A stretch of DNA of 64,000 bases from JAFNAG01 sp963721405 (GTDB taxonomy: Bacteria > Acidobacteriota > UBA6911). Below the pieces are notes generated by a model that did no database searches, had not been told where the DNA came from, and worked only from the letters and a program-made list of their open reading frames with translations. Where the stretch lies: positions 157,861 through 221,860 of the forward strand of contig CAVRJA010000010.1 of NCBI GenBank assembly GCA_963721405.1, given 5' to 3'. Both the position numbers and the translations under genes were made by a program. Shown here in pieces: positions 55,131-63,447 of this stretch (position 1 is the stretch's first letter; each line of letters starts with the position of its first letter).

Positions 55131-55937
55131 TTGAATAGAAAGTCAGTTCTCATCGTCATCGTGCTTATTCTTGCCGTGACGGTTCAAACCGCTTGGGCTC
55201 AGCTGCCGGTCTTCGATTTCACCAACTATCTCAACGCCCTGCAGCGGTACTTCCAGCTTCAGCAGCAGCTCAAGCAGCTGGTTCAGTCCTACAATCAGCT
55301 GATTCTCGAGTACAAGCAGATGCTCTGGATGGCAAGGAGACTGCCGGACCTCGATACACAGAAGTTCGTCAGTACCGACTGGCTCTCGTCCCGCTCGGCA
55401 AACACCTACGGTTCGACCACCGGCTGGACGCAGGCAATCAACCGCGGCGCCGCGGCGGCTGCCGGCTACCTTCAGGCCGTGGACCGGCTATTGGCCTACG
55501 GGGCGGCATTCGGACGGATCCCGGCCGATCAGCTCGAACGGGTCAAGGCGGACTACGCCACGGCCGAGCTTACGGATGCCGCCAACATCCACACCATGGA
55601 AGTCGTCGGGTTTCAGCGCGCCAAGAGCCGAGCCGCCGAGGCTGCTATCGCCGCGCTCGAGTCGGCGACGCTTTCGACGCGCGACGAATGGAACACCGAG
55701 ATCGCCGTCCTCAATAAGATCAACGCGACCGACATGATGGCCCTGCGCTCGGGGCAGGAGACAAATCAGCTGCTGGTGTCGCTGCTCGAGCAGACCGTGA
55801 CGGAAGCCAAGGCGCGCCGGGATGCCGGGGTCAGGGCCATCAACGCCGACATCGCCATCCGACTCAACGCCCTGGATGCCGGGATGGAGGGCGTGCGCGG
55901 CACGACGCAGGCAATCACGACCTTCATCATGCCTTGA
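55131..55937 (+). CDS. virB5: VirB5/TrbJ-type protein
   Basis: 268 aa starting with TTG at 55131, supported by AAAGGAGA just upstream and by the signal peptide that follows (VLIVIVLILAVTVQTAWAQ). The mature part is helical: FDFTNYLNALQRYFQLQQQL and a later coiled region (RAAEAAIAALESATLSTRDE), then a tail of alternating charged and Ala-rich helices. TrbJ/VirB5 proteins sit at the pilus tip or in the periplasm. Spacing and order match a TrbJ. Confidence 0.8.
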   Translation: MNRKSVLIVIVLILAVTVQTAWAQLPVFDFTNYLNALQRYFQLQQQLKQLVQSYNQLILEYKQMLWMARRLPDLDTQKFVSTDWLSSRSANTYGSTTGWTQAINRGAAAAAGYLQAVDRLLAYGAAFGRIPADQLERVKADYATAELTDAANIHTMEVVGFQRAKSRAAEAAIAALESATLSTRDEWNTEIAVLNKINATDMMALRSGQETNQLLVSLLEQTVTEAKARRDAGVRAINADIAIRLNALDAGMEGVRGTTQAITTFIMP

Positions 55938-55955
55938 GACAGGGGGTGGGGATAG

Positions 55956-56771
55956 ATGCCTCCCGACAACTACTTCACCGCGGTGTTTCAGGCGATCACG
56001 GATCTGCTCGTGCGCCATTCGGACATGTTTCTCGCCATGGGGCAGAACATGTTCCGGTCGTTCGCGGTCATCCTGATCTCGTGGTTCGGGGTCAGGGTGG
56101 CCCTGGACGGCGACGGCTTCCGGTTCACGAACTTCGTCAACCTCGTCATGGCGATCGCCTTCGGTTACGCCATGATCACCTACTACGACACCCCGATTCC
56201 CGGCTTTGGCAGGGCGTTCAAGGACCTGATCATCGATCAGGCCGTATTTCTGAGCAACCGTCTCGAGGCGGGCTCGCTGGGGGAGATCCAGGAGCGGCTG
56301 GTAGCGGTGTATTCGACGATGGAGTCGCCGTCGCTTCTCGACGGCATCCAGATCCTGCGCTACTTCATCACGATGTCGGCGATCATCCTGGCGCAGGTGG
56401 CGGTGCTGGCGGTGATATCGTACGGCTACGTCGCCATGGCGGTCATCGTCCTGGTGGGCCCCGTCTTCATCCCCTTTTTCATCGTTCCGAAGCTCGAGTG
56501 GCTGTTCTGGGGCTGGTTCCGGGCGTTTATCCAGTACAGCTTCTACCAGGTGGTGGCCCACGCGTTCGTGTTCGTTTTCGGGCAGCTCCTGATCCATTTT
56601 CTCGACCTGCACCCGCCGCCGTTTGACTCCCTGAAGGTCGCGTGGCTGTTCGTGCCGCTCGTCTTTTTGCTTTTATCGTTCGTCTACGGAGTCCTCAAGA
56701 TCCCGTCGCTGGTGAACGCGATTTTCACCGGCCGCTCCGGGGACACTGCTCTGCCGAGGATGCTCACTTAG
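55956..56771 (+). CDS. virB6: VirB6/TrbL-type polytopic membrane protein
   Basis: 271 aa with at least six hydrophobic segments. The central pair, IILAQVAVLAVISYGYVAMA and VIVLVGPVFIPFFIVPKLEW, followed by LFWGWFRAFIQYSFYQVVAH, is the conserved TrbL/VirB6 core. It forms the inner-membrane channel platform. The ATG at 55956 follows a G-rich GGGTGGGG. Intact. Confidence 0.85.
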   Translation: MPPDNYFTAVFQAITDLLVRHSDMFLAMGQNMFRSFAVILISWFGVRVALDGDGFRFTNFVNLVMAIAFGYAMITYYDTPIPGFGRAFKDLIIDQAVFLSNRLEAGSLGEIQERLVAVYSTMESPSLLDGIQILRYFITMSAIILAQVAVLAVISYGYVAMAVIVLVGPVFIPFFIVPKLEWLFWGWFRAFIQYSFYQVVAHAFVFVFGQLLIHFLDLHPPPFDSLKVAWLFVPLVFLLLSFVYGVLKIPSLVNAIFTGRSGDTALPRMLT

Positions 56772-56784
56772 GGGAAAACTCACA

Positions 56785-57474
56785 ATGAAAACTCCCGAGA
56801 TGATGCCGGTTCCAGCCAAAGAGTATCTCGAAGCCAGGCGGGCGTACCTGGGCGAGTTCGGTTCGGCGCTGGTGACGAATAACTACCTGAGAGTGGCCTT
56901 GCTGGCCCTGTCCCTGGTCACTCTCGGGCTGCTTTTTCTGAACCTGCGCTCGCTGCGGACGCTGCAGAACTACAAGCCGCTCGTGATCCGGATCGACGAA
57001 GCCGGCCGCGCCGAGGCGATCCGCTACGGCAGCCTCGAGTACAAACCCCGGGACGCGGAGATCCGCTACTTCCTGATCCAGTTCGTGACGAAGCATTACA
57101 GCCGCCGCCGGGCCACGGTCAGGGAGGACTACGCCGAATCGCTCTATTACCTCGACGGCCGGCTCGCGAACGCAACGATCGAGGAGAACCGGAAGAACAA
57201 GACGATCGAGACGTTTCTTGTCGGAAACGGGGAAGAGATCGACGTGGCCGTGCGGAACGTCTCGATCGAGGACCTGAGGACTGCCCCCTACAAAGCGACG
57301 GTCGATTTCGAGAAGGTCTATTACACGCCTGGCGATCATCTCGAAACGAGGCGCGAGCGCTACACGGCCAACATCGTTTTCGTAGTCAAGGAGCATGTCC
57401 CGAACTCGATCGTCCCGGTCAATCCCCTTGGCCTGACGATCACGTACTTCCGCGAAGACCAGGCCTTTCAGTGA
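56785..57474 (+). CDS. virB8: VirB8/TrbF assembly factor
   Basis: 229 aa. A short cytoplasmic tail, one transmembrane helix (VALLALSLVTLGLLFLNLRS), then an NTF2-like periplasmic domain: PLVIRIDEAGRAEAIRYGSL, IRYFLIQFVTKHYSRRRATV, and the strand-rich YKATVDFEKVYY and ANIVFVVKEHVPNSIVPVNP-LGLTI end. VirB8 nucleates the secretion complex in the periplasm. Typical length. Confidence 0.9.
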   Translation: MKTPEMMPVPAKEYLEARRAYLGEFGSALVTNNYLRVALLALSLVTLGLLFLNLRSLRTLQNYKPLVIRIDEAGRAEAIRYGSLEYKPRDAEIRYFLIQFVTKHYSRRRATVREDYAESLYYLDGRLANATIEENRKNKTIETFLVGNGEEIDVAVRNVSIEDLRTAPYKATVDFEKVYYTPGDHLETRRERYTANIVFVVKEHVPNSIVPVNPLGLTITYFREDQAFQ

Positions 57475-57486
57475 GGCGTCAGTCAC

Positions 57487-57783
57487 ATGCTCGCCAACTC
57501 TTTCTTTGCCGCGACCGTCGTTATGCTGGCCATCGGCTTCTACCTGATGGCCGAGTGCAGGTTTCTCATCCCCTACCGGGCCCTCATTCTCAGGGAGCAC
57601 GGGCGGGAGATCCTTGTGTTTGCGGCGCTTCTTTTCGCGAACCTCCTTGCAGGATTCTTCACTGTCGGACGGCGGTTTTTCCTCAAGGACACGGGTAGAA
57701 AGCTCGCCCATCTGGAGAAGCAGTTGCGCAGCCGGGAGAGCATCTCCGAGGAGCTTTCGCGCAGGATCGAAGGTGAGAAATGA
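57487..57783 (+). CDS. Small membrane protein of the conjugation operon
   Basis: 98 aa with two hydrophobic helices (FFAATVVMLAIGFYLMAECR, ILVFAALLFANLLAGFFTVG) and a coiled-coil tail (RKLAHLEKQLRSRESISEEL). No named family. Its place between virB8 and the next genes suggests a role in the machine or in entry exclusion; this is inference. Confidence 0.65.
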   Translation: MLANSFFAATVVMLAIGFYLMAECRFLIPYRALILREHGREILVFAALLFANLLAGFFTVGRRFFLKDTGRKLAHLEKQLRSRESISEELSRRIEGEK

Positions 57784-57887
57784 CCAGAGGAAGAGACAGC
57801 GACTTCCTGGAAATGCGCGAGCCCAGACTCCGAGCGGCACTCATCCCTGCCGGACAATGCCCGGCTGGACGACAGGGATACGTTTGA
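57780..57887 (+). CDS. 35-aa micro-ORF bridging two genes
   Basis: Starts in an ATGA overlap with the preceding stop and ends in a TTGA overlap with the next gene's TTG start. The peptide (MTRGRDSDFLEMREPRLRAA-) has no motif and may serve mainly to carry ribosomes to the next gene. Without it the operon would have a 100-nt untranslated gap. Confidence 0.45.
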   Translation: MTRGRDSDFLEMREPRLRAALIPAGQCPAGRQGYV

Positions 57888-58753
57888 CTAAAACGATCGA
57901 TCGGAGCCGGGGCGGAGGCAGCTTGGGTGTTGAAAAGGAAACCCCCGATCCGCGCCAGGATGACCGGGACGACCGCACTCGCGACGAGCGCCGGGAGATT
58001 CGAACCCGCGATCGCACCTATAACTTGAGCGCGCGAGACGTCGACACCATGCGGGAGATCGGCAAGTTCCGGACCGTGGCGGCCGGGGACCTGGAAGAGT
58101 TCCATTTTCGGGGCGACGCCGCGCGGACGGCACACACGCTCCGCCATCTCGCCGCACAGGGCCTGCTCCGCCGCCAGATGGTGAAGGCCCCCGACGGCAG
58201 AAGCATCGACGTCCTGGTCCTGACCCGGGTCGGCAAGCGCCTGCTTGAATCCCGAAACTTTGCAGGCAACCAGCAGGACAAGTCAGAGCAACGCTTCTAC
58301 GCCGACCTCAAAAAGCCCGCCGAGATCTTTCACGACATTTTGCTTTATCGCATGTACCAGGCCGAGGCCGCAAGGATTCGAGAGGCAGGCGGCGTGATAA
58401 GACGCGTCATCCTGGACTACGAGCTCAAGAAGACCATATATCCGGCCCTTGCCCGGGCGCGCGCTGTCTCTCCAGAAGAGTATCGGGCGCGCCAGGAGGA
58501 GCTTGCCCGGGACCACGGCCTCAAGGTCGTCAACGGAAGGATCCCGCTCCCGGACCTTCGCATCGAGTACGAAACACGCGATCGGGAGATCGACAAGGTC
58601 GACTTAGAGCTCGCGACCGGCCACTACAAACGCTCGCAACTCGCCGAGAAAGCGAACGCCGGATTCCGGATTTATATTGCCGGATCCGACTCGTTCCGCG
58701 GCAGCGCCGTCTTTGACGATCACGAGCTTACCGCCGGGATTCTCTCGTTATGA
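57884..58753 (+). CDS. Replication-relaxation-like winged-helix/nuclease-like protein
   Basis: 289 aa from TTG at 57884; the TTG is chosen because AGGGA precedes it and the micro-ORF stop overlaps it. There is no in-frame ATG before the conserved region. Residues ~45-120 form a winged helix (LSARDVDTMREIGKFRTVAA, HTLRHLAAQGLLRR). The C-terminal half, LPDLRIEYETRDREIDKVDL, then ELATGHYKRSQLAEKANAGF, resembles the PD-(D/E)xK-like end of replication-relaxation family proteins found with mobile-element relaxosomes. It may process or bind element DNA. Confidence 0.6.
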   Translation: MTKTIDRSRGGGSLGVEKETPDPRQDDRDDRTRDERREIRTRDRTYNLSARDVDTMREIGKFRTVAAGDLEEFHFRGDAARTAHTLRHLAAQGLLRRQMVKAPDGRSIDVLVLTRVGKRLLESRNFAGNQQDKSEQRFYADLKKPAEIFHDILLYRMYQAEAARIREAGGVIRRVILDYELKKTIYPALARARAVSPEEYRARQEELARDHGLKVVNGRIPLPDLRIEYETRDREIDKVDLELATGHYKRSQLAEKANAGFRIYIAGSDSFRGSAVFDDHELTAGILSL

Positions 58754-59769
58754 TGACAAACGAAGACACCATCCGGGCCATTGAAGCGCTGGGTTACAGC
58801 GGCCGCGAGGCCCGGTTTCTCCGCCTGGTCGCCCTTCACAGCGGGTTCTTCCTGAGGCGGCAGTATCGGGAGTTTGCCGGCACAGTGGCCGGCCGCCCCG
58901 ATGATCTCCTGGTGACGAGGTTGATCAACCTCAATCACGGAAGCTTCATCGCCGGCAAAGCCAATACGCTTGTCTACCACCTCTCTTCGCGGACCTTCTA
59001 CCGTGCGATCGGCCAGGACGACAACCGGCACCGGCGCATGCGGACGCGCTTTGCCATCAAGGCGAAGCTCATGGCACTCGACTATGTCCTGTCGCATCAG
59101 GACGCGACGTTTCTGGCGACAGAAGAGGAAAAGCTCGAATACTTCACGGGTAGGCTCGGCATTGCACGAGAGAATCTTCCGGCAAAGATCTACCGGTCGG
59201 AGACCTCGCACTCGGCAACGACGCGCTACTTTGTCGACAAGTTCCCGATCGCCATTCCCTGTGAACCGGACTCGTGTCCCCCACTGGTCACCTTCAGTTA
59301 CATTGACGAAGGTGGGATTGCCACGCCGGGATTTGAGAACTGGCTTGGCCAGTACTCCAGGCTCTTTTCGTCTCTCGATCGATTCCGGATCGACTACGTC
59401 ACGACCAATCCTGACGATTTCAAGCGGGCGGGAAGAACGTTTTGCCGCCTCTACGGCGATCCCGAAGGCGGTCCCGTCAGGGTGGACCGGGTCGGAATCG
59501 AACGGCTGCTGACCTACTTTCACCTTGAAGATCTTTTCAGGAAGCGCGATTACGGATCCATTACCGCATCGAATCTCGAGGAGCTCAGCCGCTTGCGTAA
59601 GGAGCTCGCGAGCCCGGCAAACGACGAACTCTTCGAGTTCTGGAAGGCGCACGAAGAACTGGCGCTCCGGGAGAAACTGGGCAGGGAAGGGGCGCCTTCG
59701 CCCGCGGATCATAGGTTCCAACTCTGCGAGCTTTCCTCCAACTACGACATCTTCGGGGTCCCCAAATGA
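58750..59769 (+). CDS. Mobile-element protein with N-terminal winged helix
   Basis: 339 aa, ATGA overlap with the previous gene. Opens with a winged-helix-like block, YSGREARFLRLVALHSGFFL-RRQYREFAG; the remaining ~270 residues (RRMRTRFAIKAKLMALDYVL, NPDDFKRAGRTFCRLYG) match no family I can name. It is probably a DNA-processing partner of the replication-relaxation-like protein. Last gene before the inverted-repeat gap. Confidence 0.6.
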   Translation: MMTNEDTIRAIEALGYSGREARFLRLVALHSGFFLRRQYREFAGTVAGRPDDLLVTRLINLNHGSFIAGKANTLVYHLSSRTFYRAIGQDDNRHRRMRTRFAIKAKLMALDYVLSHQDATFLATEEEKLEYFTGRLGIARENLPAKIYRSETSHSATTRYFVDKFPIAIPCEPDSCPPLVTFSYIDEGGIATPGFENWLGQYSRLFSSLDRFRIDYVTTNPDDFKRAGRTFCRLYGDPEGGPVRVDRVGIERLLTYFHLEDLFRKRDYGSITASNLEELSRLRKELASPANDELFEFWKAHEELALREKLGREGAPSPADHRFQLCELSSNYDIFGVPK

Positions 59770-60191
59770 ATGCAGCTTCGATAGGGAAGTGGTCCGCAGG
59801 CCGTAAAGCTTTGACGAATGGAGCTTTATACTCGCATTTACGCGGAGCTTTACGCCCACCTGAACGACAACCAAAAGCGATTGTTCAACTTAGCGGGGCA
59901 GGGCAGCAGACCGCGGAGGGGCTACGGGGGGCTGATGACGGGCGGGAACGACCCCGGGTTCCGTGCGGCTGGGCCGCCCGGAGCCCTCTCGCATCGGCGC
60001 GCTTCTCTCGAAGCGCCCCTCGCGGGGTCGTTCCCGCCCGTCATCAGCCCCTATCGGTGTCGAGACGCAACACCCAAAGCGGGAAAGGCGACTCAAGGGC
60101 ATACGCGGTCACGGACTCTGAAGCGATGCTCCGGGAGAGTCGGGAAGCGACTCGCGAGAACCGTCGGATCCCACGAAAGCGAGGTTGTCAG
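59770..60191. other. Gap between operon halves, 422 nt
   Basis: Contains the 124-nt inverted repeat at 59928-60051 and a possible small ORF from 59818 (MELYTRIYAELYAHLNDNQK) that loses sense once it enters the repeat. A short direct repeat, GGAGCTTTA (twice near 59820-59860), lies on the left. The only such gap in an otherwise tightly packed operon, so probably regulatory or an oriT. Confidence 0.5.
59928..60051. repeat. Large inverted repeat, oriT or regulatory candidate
   Basis: Perfect 29-bp arms (59928-59956 and 60023-60051) frame a 66-nt centre. The centre itself holds a GCGCTTC-TCTC-GAAGCGC hairpin (59999-60016) and a GCGGC-TGG-GCCGC hairpin, so the single strand could fold as a long stem with two branches. 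Arms start GGGGCTGATGACGGGCGGGA. Location between DNA-processing genes and virD4 fits a transfer origin. A repeat element or structured RNA is the alternative. Confidence 0.6.
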
Positions 60192-60464
60192 ATGCCTCTG
60201 ATCGAACAGGAATTCATCGCACCCAAGAAAGAGCAGTTCACCCTGCGGCTCGATCCCGAACTGATGGAGCTTCTCGAGTGCTACTCCCGATTCATCCAGA
60301 GCGGCCAGAACTATGTTATCGAGCAGTCGCTGCGCTATACCTTCCGCAGAGACCGCGACTTCCAGGAGTGGCTCCTCACAAACGGGACCACAGGAGAAAA
60401 GAGGGAAGATCGCCAGGCTGCGGCCAGAGAGGCGGGAGGCGCCAGTGCTACGCCGAATCGTTGA
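60192..60464 (+). CDS. Small ribbon-helix-helix-like protein
   Basis: 90 aa from the ATG at 60192. The KEQFTLRLDPELMELLECYS segment followed by RFIQSGQNYVIEQSLRYTFR has the beta-helix-helix pattern of RHH DNA-binding proteins such as relaxosome accessory factors. A charged tail follows. It lies between the large inverted repeat and virD4, and overlaps virD4 by 20 nt, consistent with a factor that binds the repeat. The longer in-frame reading from 59766 crosses the repeat and is rejected. Confidence 0.6.
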   Translation: MPLIEQEFIAPKKEQFTLRLDPELMELLECYSRFIQSGQNYVIEQSLRYTFRRDRDFQEWLLTNGTTGEKREDRQAAAREAGGASATPNR

Positions 60465-62455
60465 GAGCAGGACGCTCATCTGCACTCTGGTCGCGGCAGC
60501 TGTCTGGATGGCCGGCTGGTACCTCGAGCCATTCCCGGAAGACAACGCCATGCTCGAACTGATCCATCTTGAGAAGCCGCTCGTGTATCACGCCATTCGC
60601 TCGGCCTACGTCGCCTTGTGGTTCACAACCCCCTGGATCGCGGCATCGATCCTCGTTTCGTTCGCGTACATCTTCGCCGTGAAACTCGACCGGCGCACGC
60701 AGAAAGGGAGGCTGCCGCGCTACCCGGAGCCGGCGAGCCGCAAGGAGCTGACGGTTGTTATCGGCGAGGTGCACCATCCGAAGAAGCCGGTCGAGGCAGC
60801 AGAGCCATACTGGCTCACGATTCCGGAGCGGGGTCTCTACACGGGAATCGGGATCTTCGGGGCCATCGGTAGCGGCAAGACGAGCGGCTGCATGTACCCT
60901 TTTGCGGAGCAGATCCTCGCCTACGGGCACGACGACAGCCGGAAGCGCATCGGCGGCCTCGTGCTCGAAGTGAAAGGCGACTTCTGCCACAAGGTGAGGC
61001 AGATCCTGACGAGGTACGGACGCGAATCGGACTTCGTCGAGATGAGCCTCGACTCGCCCTATCGCTACAATCCTCTGCACAACGACCTCGAAGCCTACGC
61101 TCTCGCCTACGGGATCGCCTCGCTCCTCAATAACCTCTACGGGCGCGGCAAGGAACCCTTCTGGCAGCAGGCATACACGAATCTCGTCAAGTTCATCATC
61201 CTTCTCCACAAGGTGCTCTACGACTACGTCACGCTGTTTGACGTCTACGAGTGCGCGATCAACCCGGACCTGCTCGTCGAACGGATCGAAGAAGGCCGCA
61301 TCCGATTCGAAAAAGCGATCCATGTGCTCGTCGAGATGGATCCTTATATGAAGCACGCCAACGATCTTGCGAGCTACGGTTTTGAGTCCGACCCGATCAA
61401 GGAGCGGATGAGGGCTGCCTGGTCCGCTCAGGTCGAGGATGACCTGCGCCGGCATCAGATTCCGTTCGAGCTCGAGATCACGGGGCCTTTCGAGGACGCA
61501 GAATCACCACGGGAAGACGACAAGCGCGAGGAGTACCAGGCCGTTCGCCGCTGGTTTTATAACGACTGGAGGCGCATCGAACCGAAGCTGCGGACTTCGA
61601 TCGTCGAGGGGATCTCGGTCTTTCTCTCGCTCTTTGACGATAACCCATCCGTCAAACGCACTTTCTGCCCTCCGAAGGAGTGTTACGACCCGGAGTTGAA
61701 CGCCGACGGGAGGTACGGGATACCGCTGCCGCCGTTTGCGGAGCTCATCGAAATGGGCGTCGTGTGCGCATTGAACTTTCCCGTATCCGGCAATCCCGGC
61801 CTGGCCCGGGCGGTCGGGACCTTCATGAAGCTCGACTTCGAGCGGGCCGTCCTGAATCGCATCCCGATGATCGAGAGCCATCCGGAGCAGTACTTCAGGC
61901 AGGTGCTGTTTCTCTGCGACGAATACCACGAGTTTGCCACCGTCGGCGAAAACGATCCCACGGGCGACGAGAAGTTCTTCAACCTGTCGCGTCAGGCCAG
62001 GTGCATCCCGATCGTGGCGACCCAGAGCATCAGCTCGATGCGGTCCGCGCTGCCCGGCGAGTCCTGGCGCACGCTGCTTCAGACGTTCCGCACCAAGATC
62101 TTCCTTGCCCTCTCGGACGACTTCAGCACGAAGGTGGCAAGCGACCTCTGCGGCAAGGAAGAGCATCTGAAGGAGCATTACAGCATCTCCGAAAGCGGCA
62201 TCGGCGCCGGCATCAACATGCTGACCGGCAAATCCACCTGCGCACAGGGCAACCGTGAATGCGAGCAAGAGCTACGACGTGGTCCGCGATGTGGTGTTCG
62301 AGCCCAAAGTGTTCGCGGAACTGAGGAATGCGCAGTCGATCGTGCTCGCCTACGACGGACTGAATCCGAAACCGCCGGCCTACTGTTATCTGAAGCCCTA
62401 CTACCTCGATCCGAACCGGACCTGGTTCGAGCAGCTTGCCAATGGGGAGATCTGA
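60445..62455 (+). CDS. virD4: VirD4/TraG coupling protein, with an apparent frameshift
   Basis: About 670 aa when repaired. The start is GTG at 60445 with GGGAGG 6 nt before it. Two N-terminal membrane helices (LICTLVAAAVWMAGWYL, WIAASILVSFAYIFAV), Walker A IGIFGAIGSGKTSG (~138), Walker B VLFLCDEYHEFAT (~488), and the TraM-recognition-like motif RCIPIVATQSISSM. Around 62245-62255 the frame changes: one reading continues uselessly to 62856, while the correct end (SYDVVRDVVFEPKVFAELRN to FEQLANGEI) lies in the next frame. CAGGGCAACCGTG in place of CAGGGCACCGTG would explain it. It links relaxed DNA to the secretion channel. Confidence 0.85.
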
Positions 62456-63421
62456 ATGAGCTTCGACGTGATACTTCCGTTTCTCAGGCCGATCGAGCAC
62501 CTGATCCTCGATGCGCATGTGAGCGAGATCATGGTGAACGCTCCCTCGAGGGTCTTTGTCGAAAGGGACGGGGAGATACAGGCGGCGCCCGGCGTCACGA
62601 TCGGCGAAAAGAGCCTGCAGGTAGCCATTCGCAACATTGCCCGCGCCCTGGGAGACGAAATCGGGGAGGAGAAGCCCCTGCTCGACTCGCGGCTCCCCGA
62701 CGGGTCGCGGGTCGCGGCGGTCTTTCCCCCCTGTTCGGTGGGCGGCACGACTCTGACGATCAGGAAGTTCCAGAGCCGGTTCTTCACGGCAGGGGAGCTC
62801 GTGCGGATCGGCACGCTGACTCCCGGGCTTCTGGAGAGTCTGTGCCGCGCGATTGAATCCAGGAAGAACATCCTCATCAGCGGCGGCACCGGAACCGGCA
62901 AGACAACGCTTCTCAATGCGCTTTCGGCGTTCATACCTCCTGCGGAGCGGCTGATCCTGATCGAGGACACGGCCGAGATCCAGATCGACAAGTGCAATCT
63001 CGTCCGCCTGGAAGCCCGCAGGGCGCAGGAGGGGCTGCCGGGCGTCACGATCCGGGACCTGCTGCGGGCGGCGCTCCGCCATCGGCCCGATCGGATCATT
63101 CTCGGGGAAGTGCGGGGCGGCGAGGCGTTCGACTTGCTTCAGGCGCTCAACACGGGTCATTCAGGCACGCTGTCGACCATCCATGCCAACTCTGCCGCCC
63201 AGGCGATCAATCGTCTGGCAGGCTGCGTTCTTCAGAGCGGAGTCGATCTTCCGTACGCCGCGATCCGCTCGAGCATCGCCGACTCCATCCATCTCCTGCT
63301 TCACATCGAGAGACGGAAAACGCAACGAATCGTCACTGAACTCGCGGAGATCAAGGGATATGACCATCCAACCGGACAATACCGGCTCGAAACGCTCTTC
63401 CAGAGAGAGCGCGGGGAGTGA
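62456..63421 (+). CDS. virB11: VirB11/TrbB ATPase
   Basis: 321 aa hexameric traffic ATPase. N-terminal domain with the LDSRLPDGSRVAAVFPP block, Walker A SGGTGTGKTTLLNAL (~141), Asp box LILIEDTAEIQI, Walker B RIILGEVRGGEAFDLLQAL and His box NTGHSGTLSTIHANS. The ATG abuts the virD4 stop, and the gene is intact. Having virB11 at the distal end, next to virD4, differs from the Trb order, where trbB comes first. Confidence 0.95.
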   Translation: MSFDVILPFLRPIEHLILDAHVSEIMVNAPSRVFVERDGEIQAAPGVTIGEKSLQVAIRNIARALGDEIGEEKPLLDSRLPDGSRVAAVFPPCSVGGTTLTIRKFQSRFFTAGELVRIGTLTPGLLESLCRAIESRKNILISGGTGTGKTTLLNALSAFIPPAERLILIEDTAEIQIDKCNLVRLEARRAQEGLPGVTIRDLLRAALRHRPDRIILGEVRGGEAFDLLQALNTGHSGTLSTIHANSAAQAINRLAGCVLQSGVDLPYAAIRSSIADSIHLLLHIERRKTQRIVTELAEIKGYDHPTGQYRLETLFQRERGE

Positions 63422-63447
63422 GGCCGGCAATAAGGCCAACACGGTAA

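Noticed and set aside
55488..56612. 374-codon minus-strand reading across virB5/virB6
   Set aside because: Shadow of well-supported plus-strand genes in GC-rich DNA; its composition is His/Arg/Asp-rich without any domain.
62255..62455. Separate 66-codon gene after virD4
   Set aside because: It encodes the missing virD4 C-terminus and abuts virB11; best explained by a frameshift.
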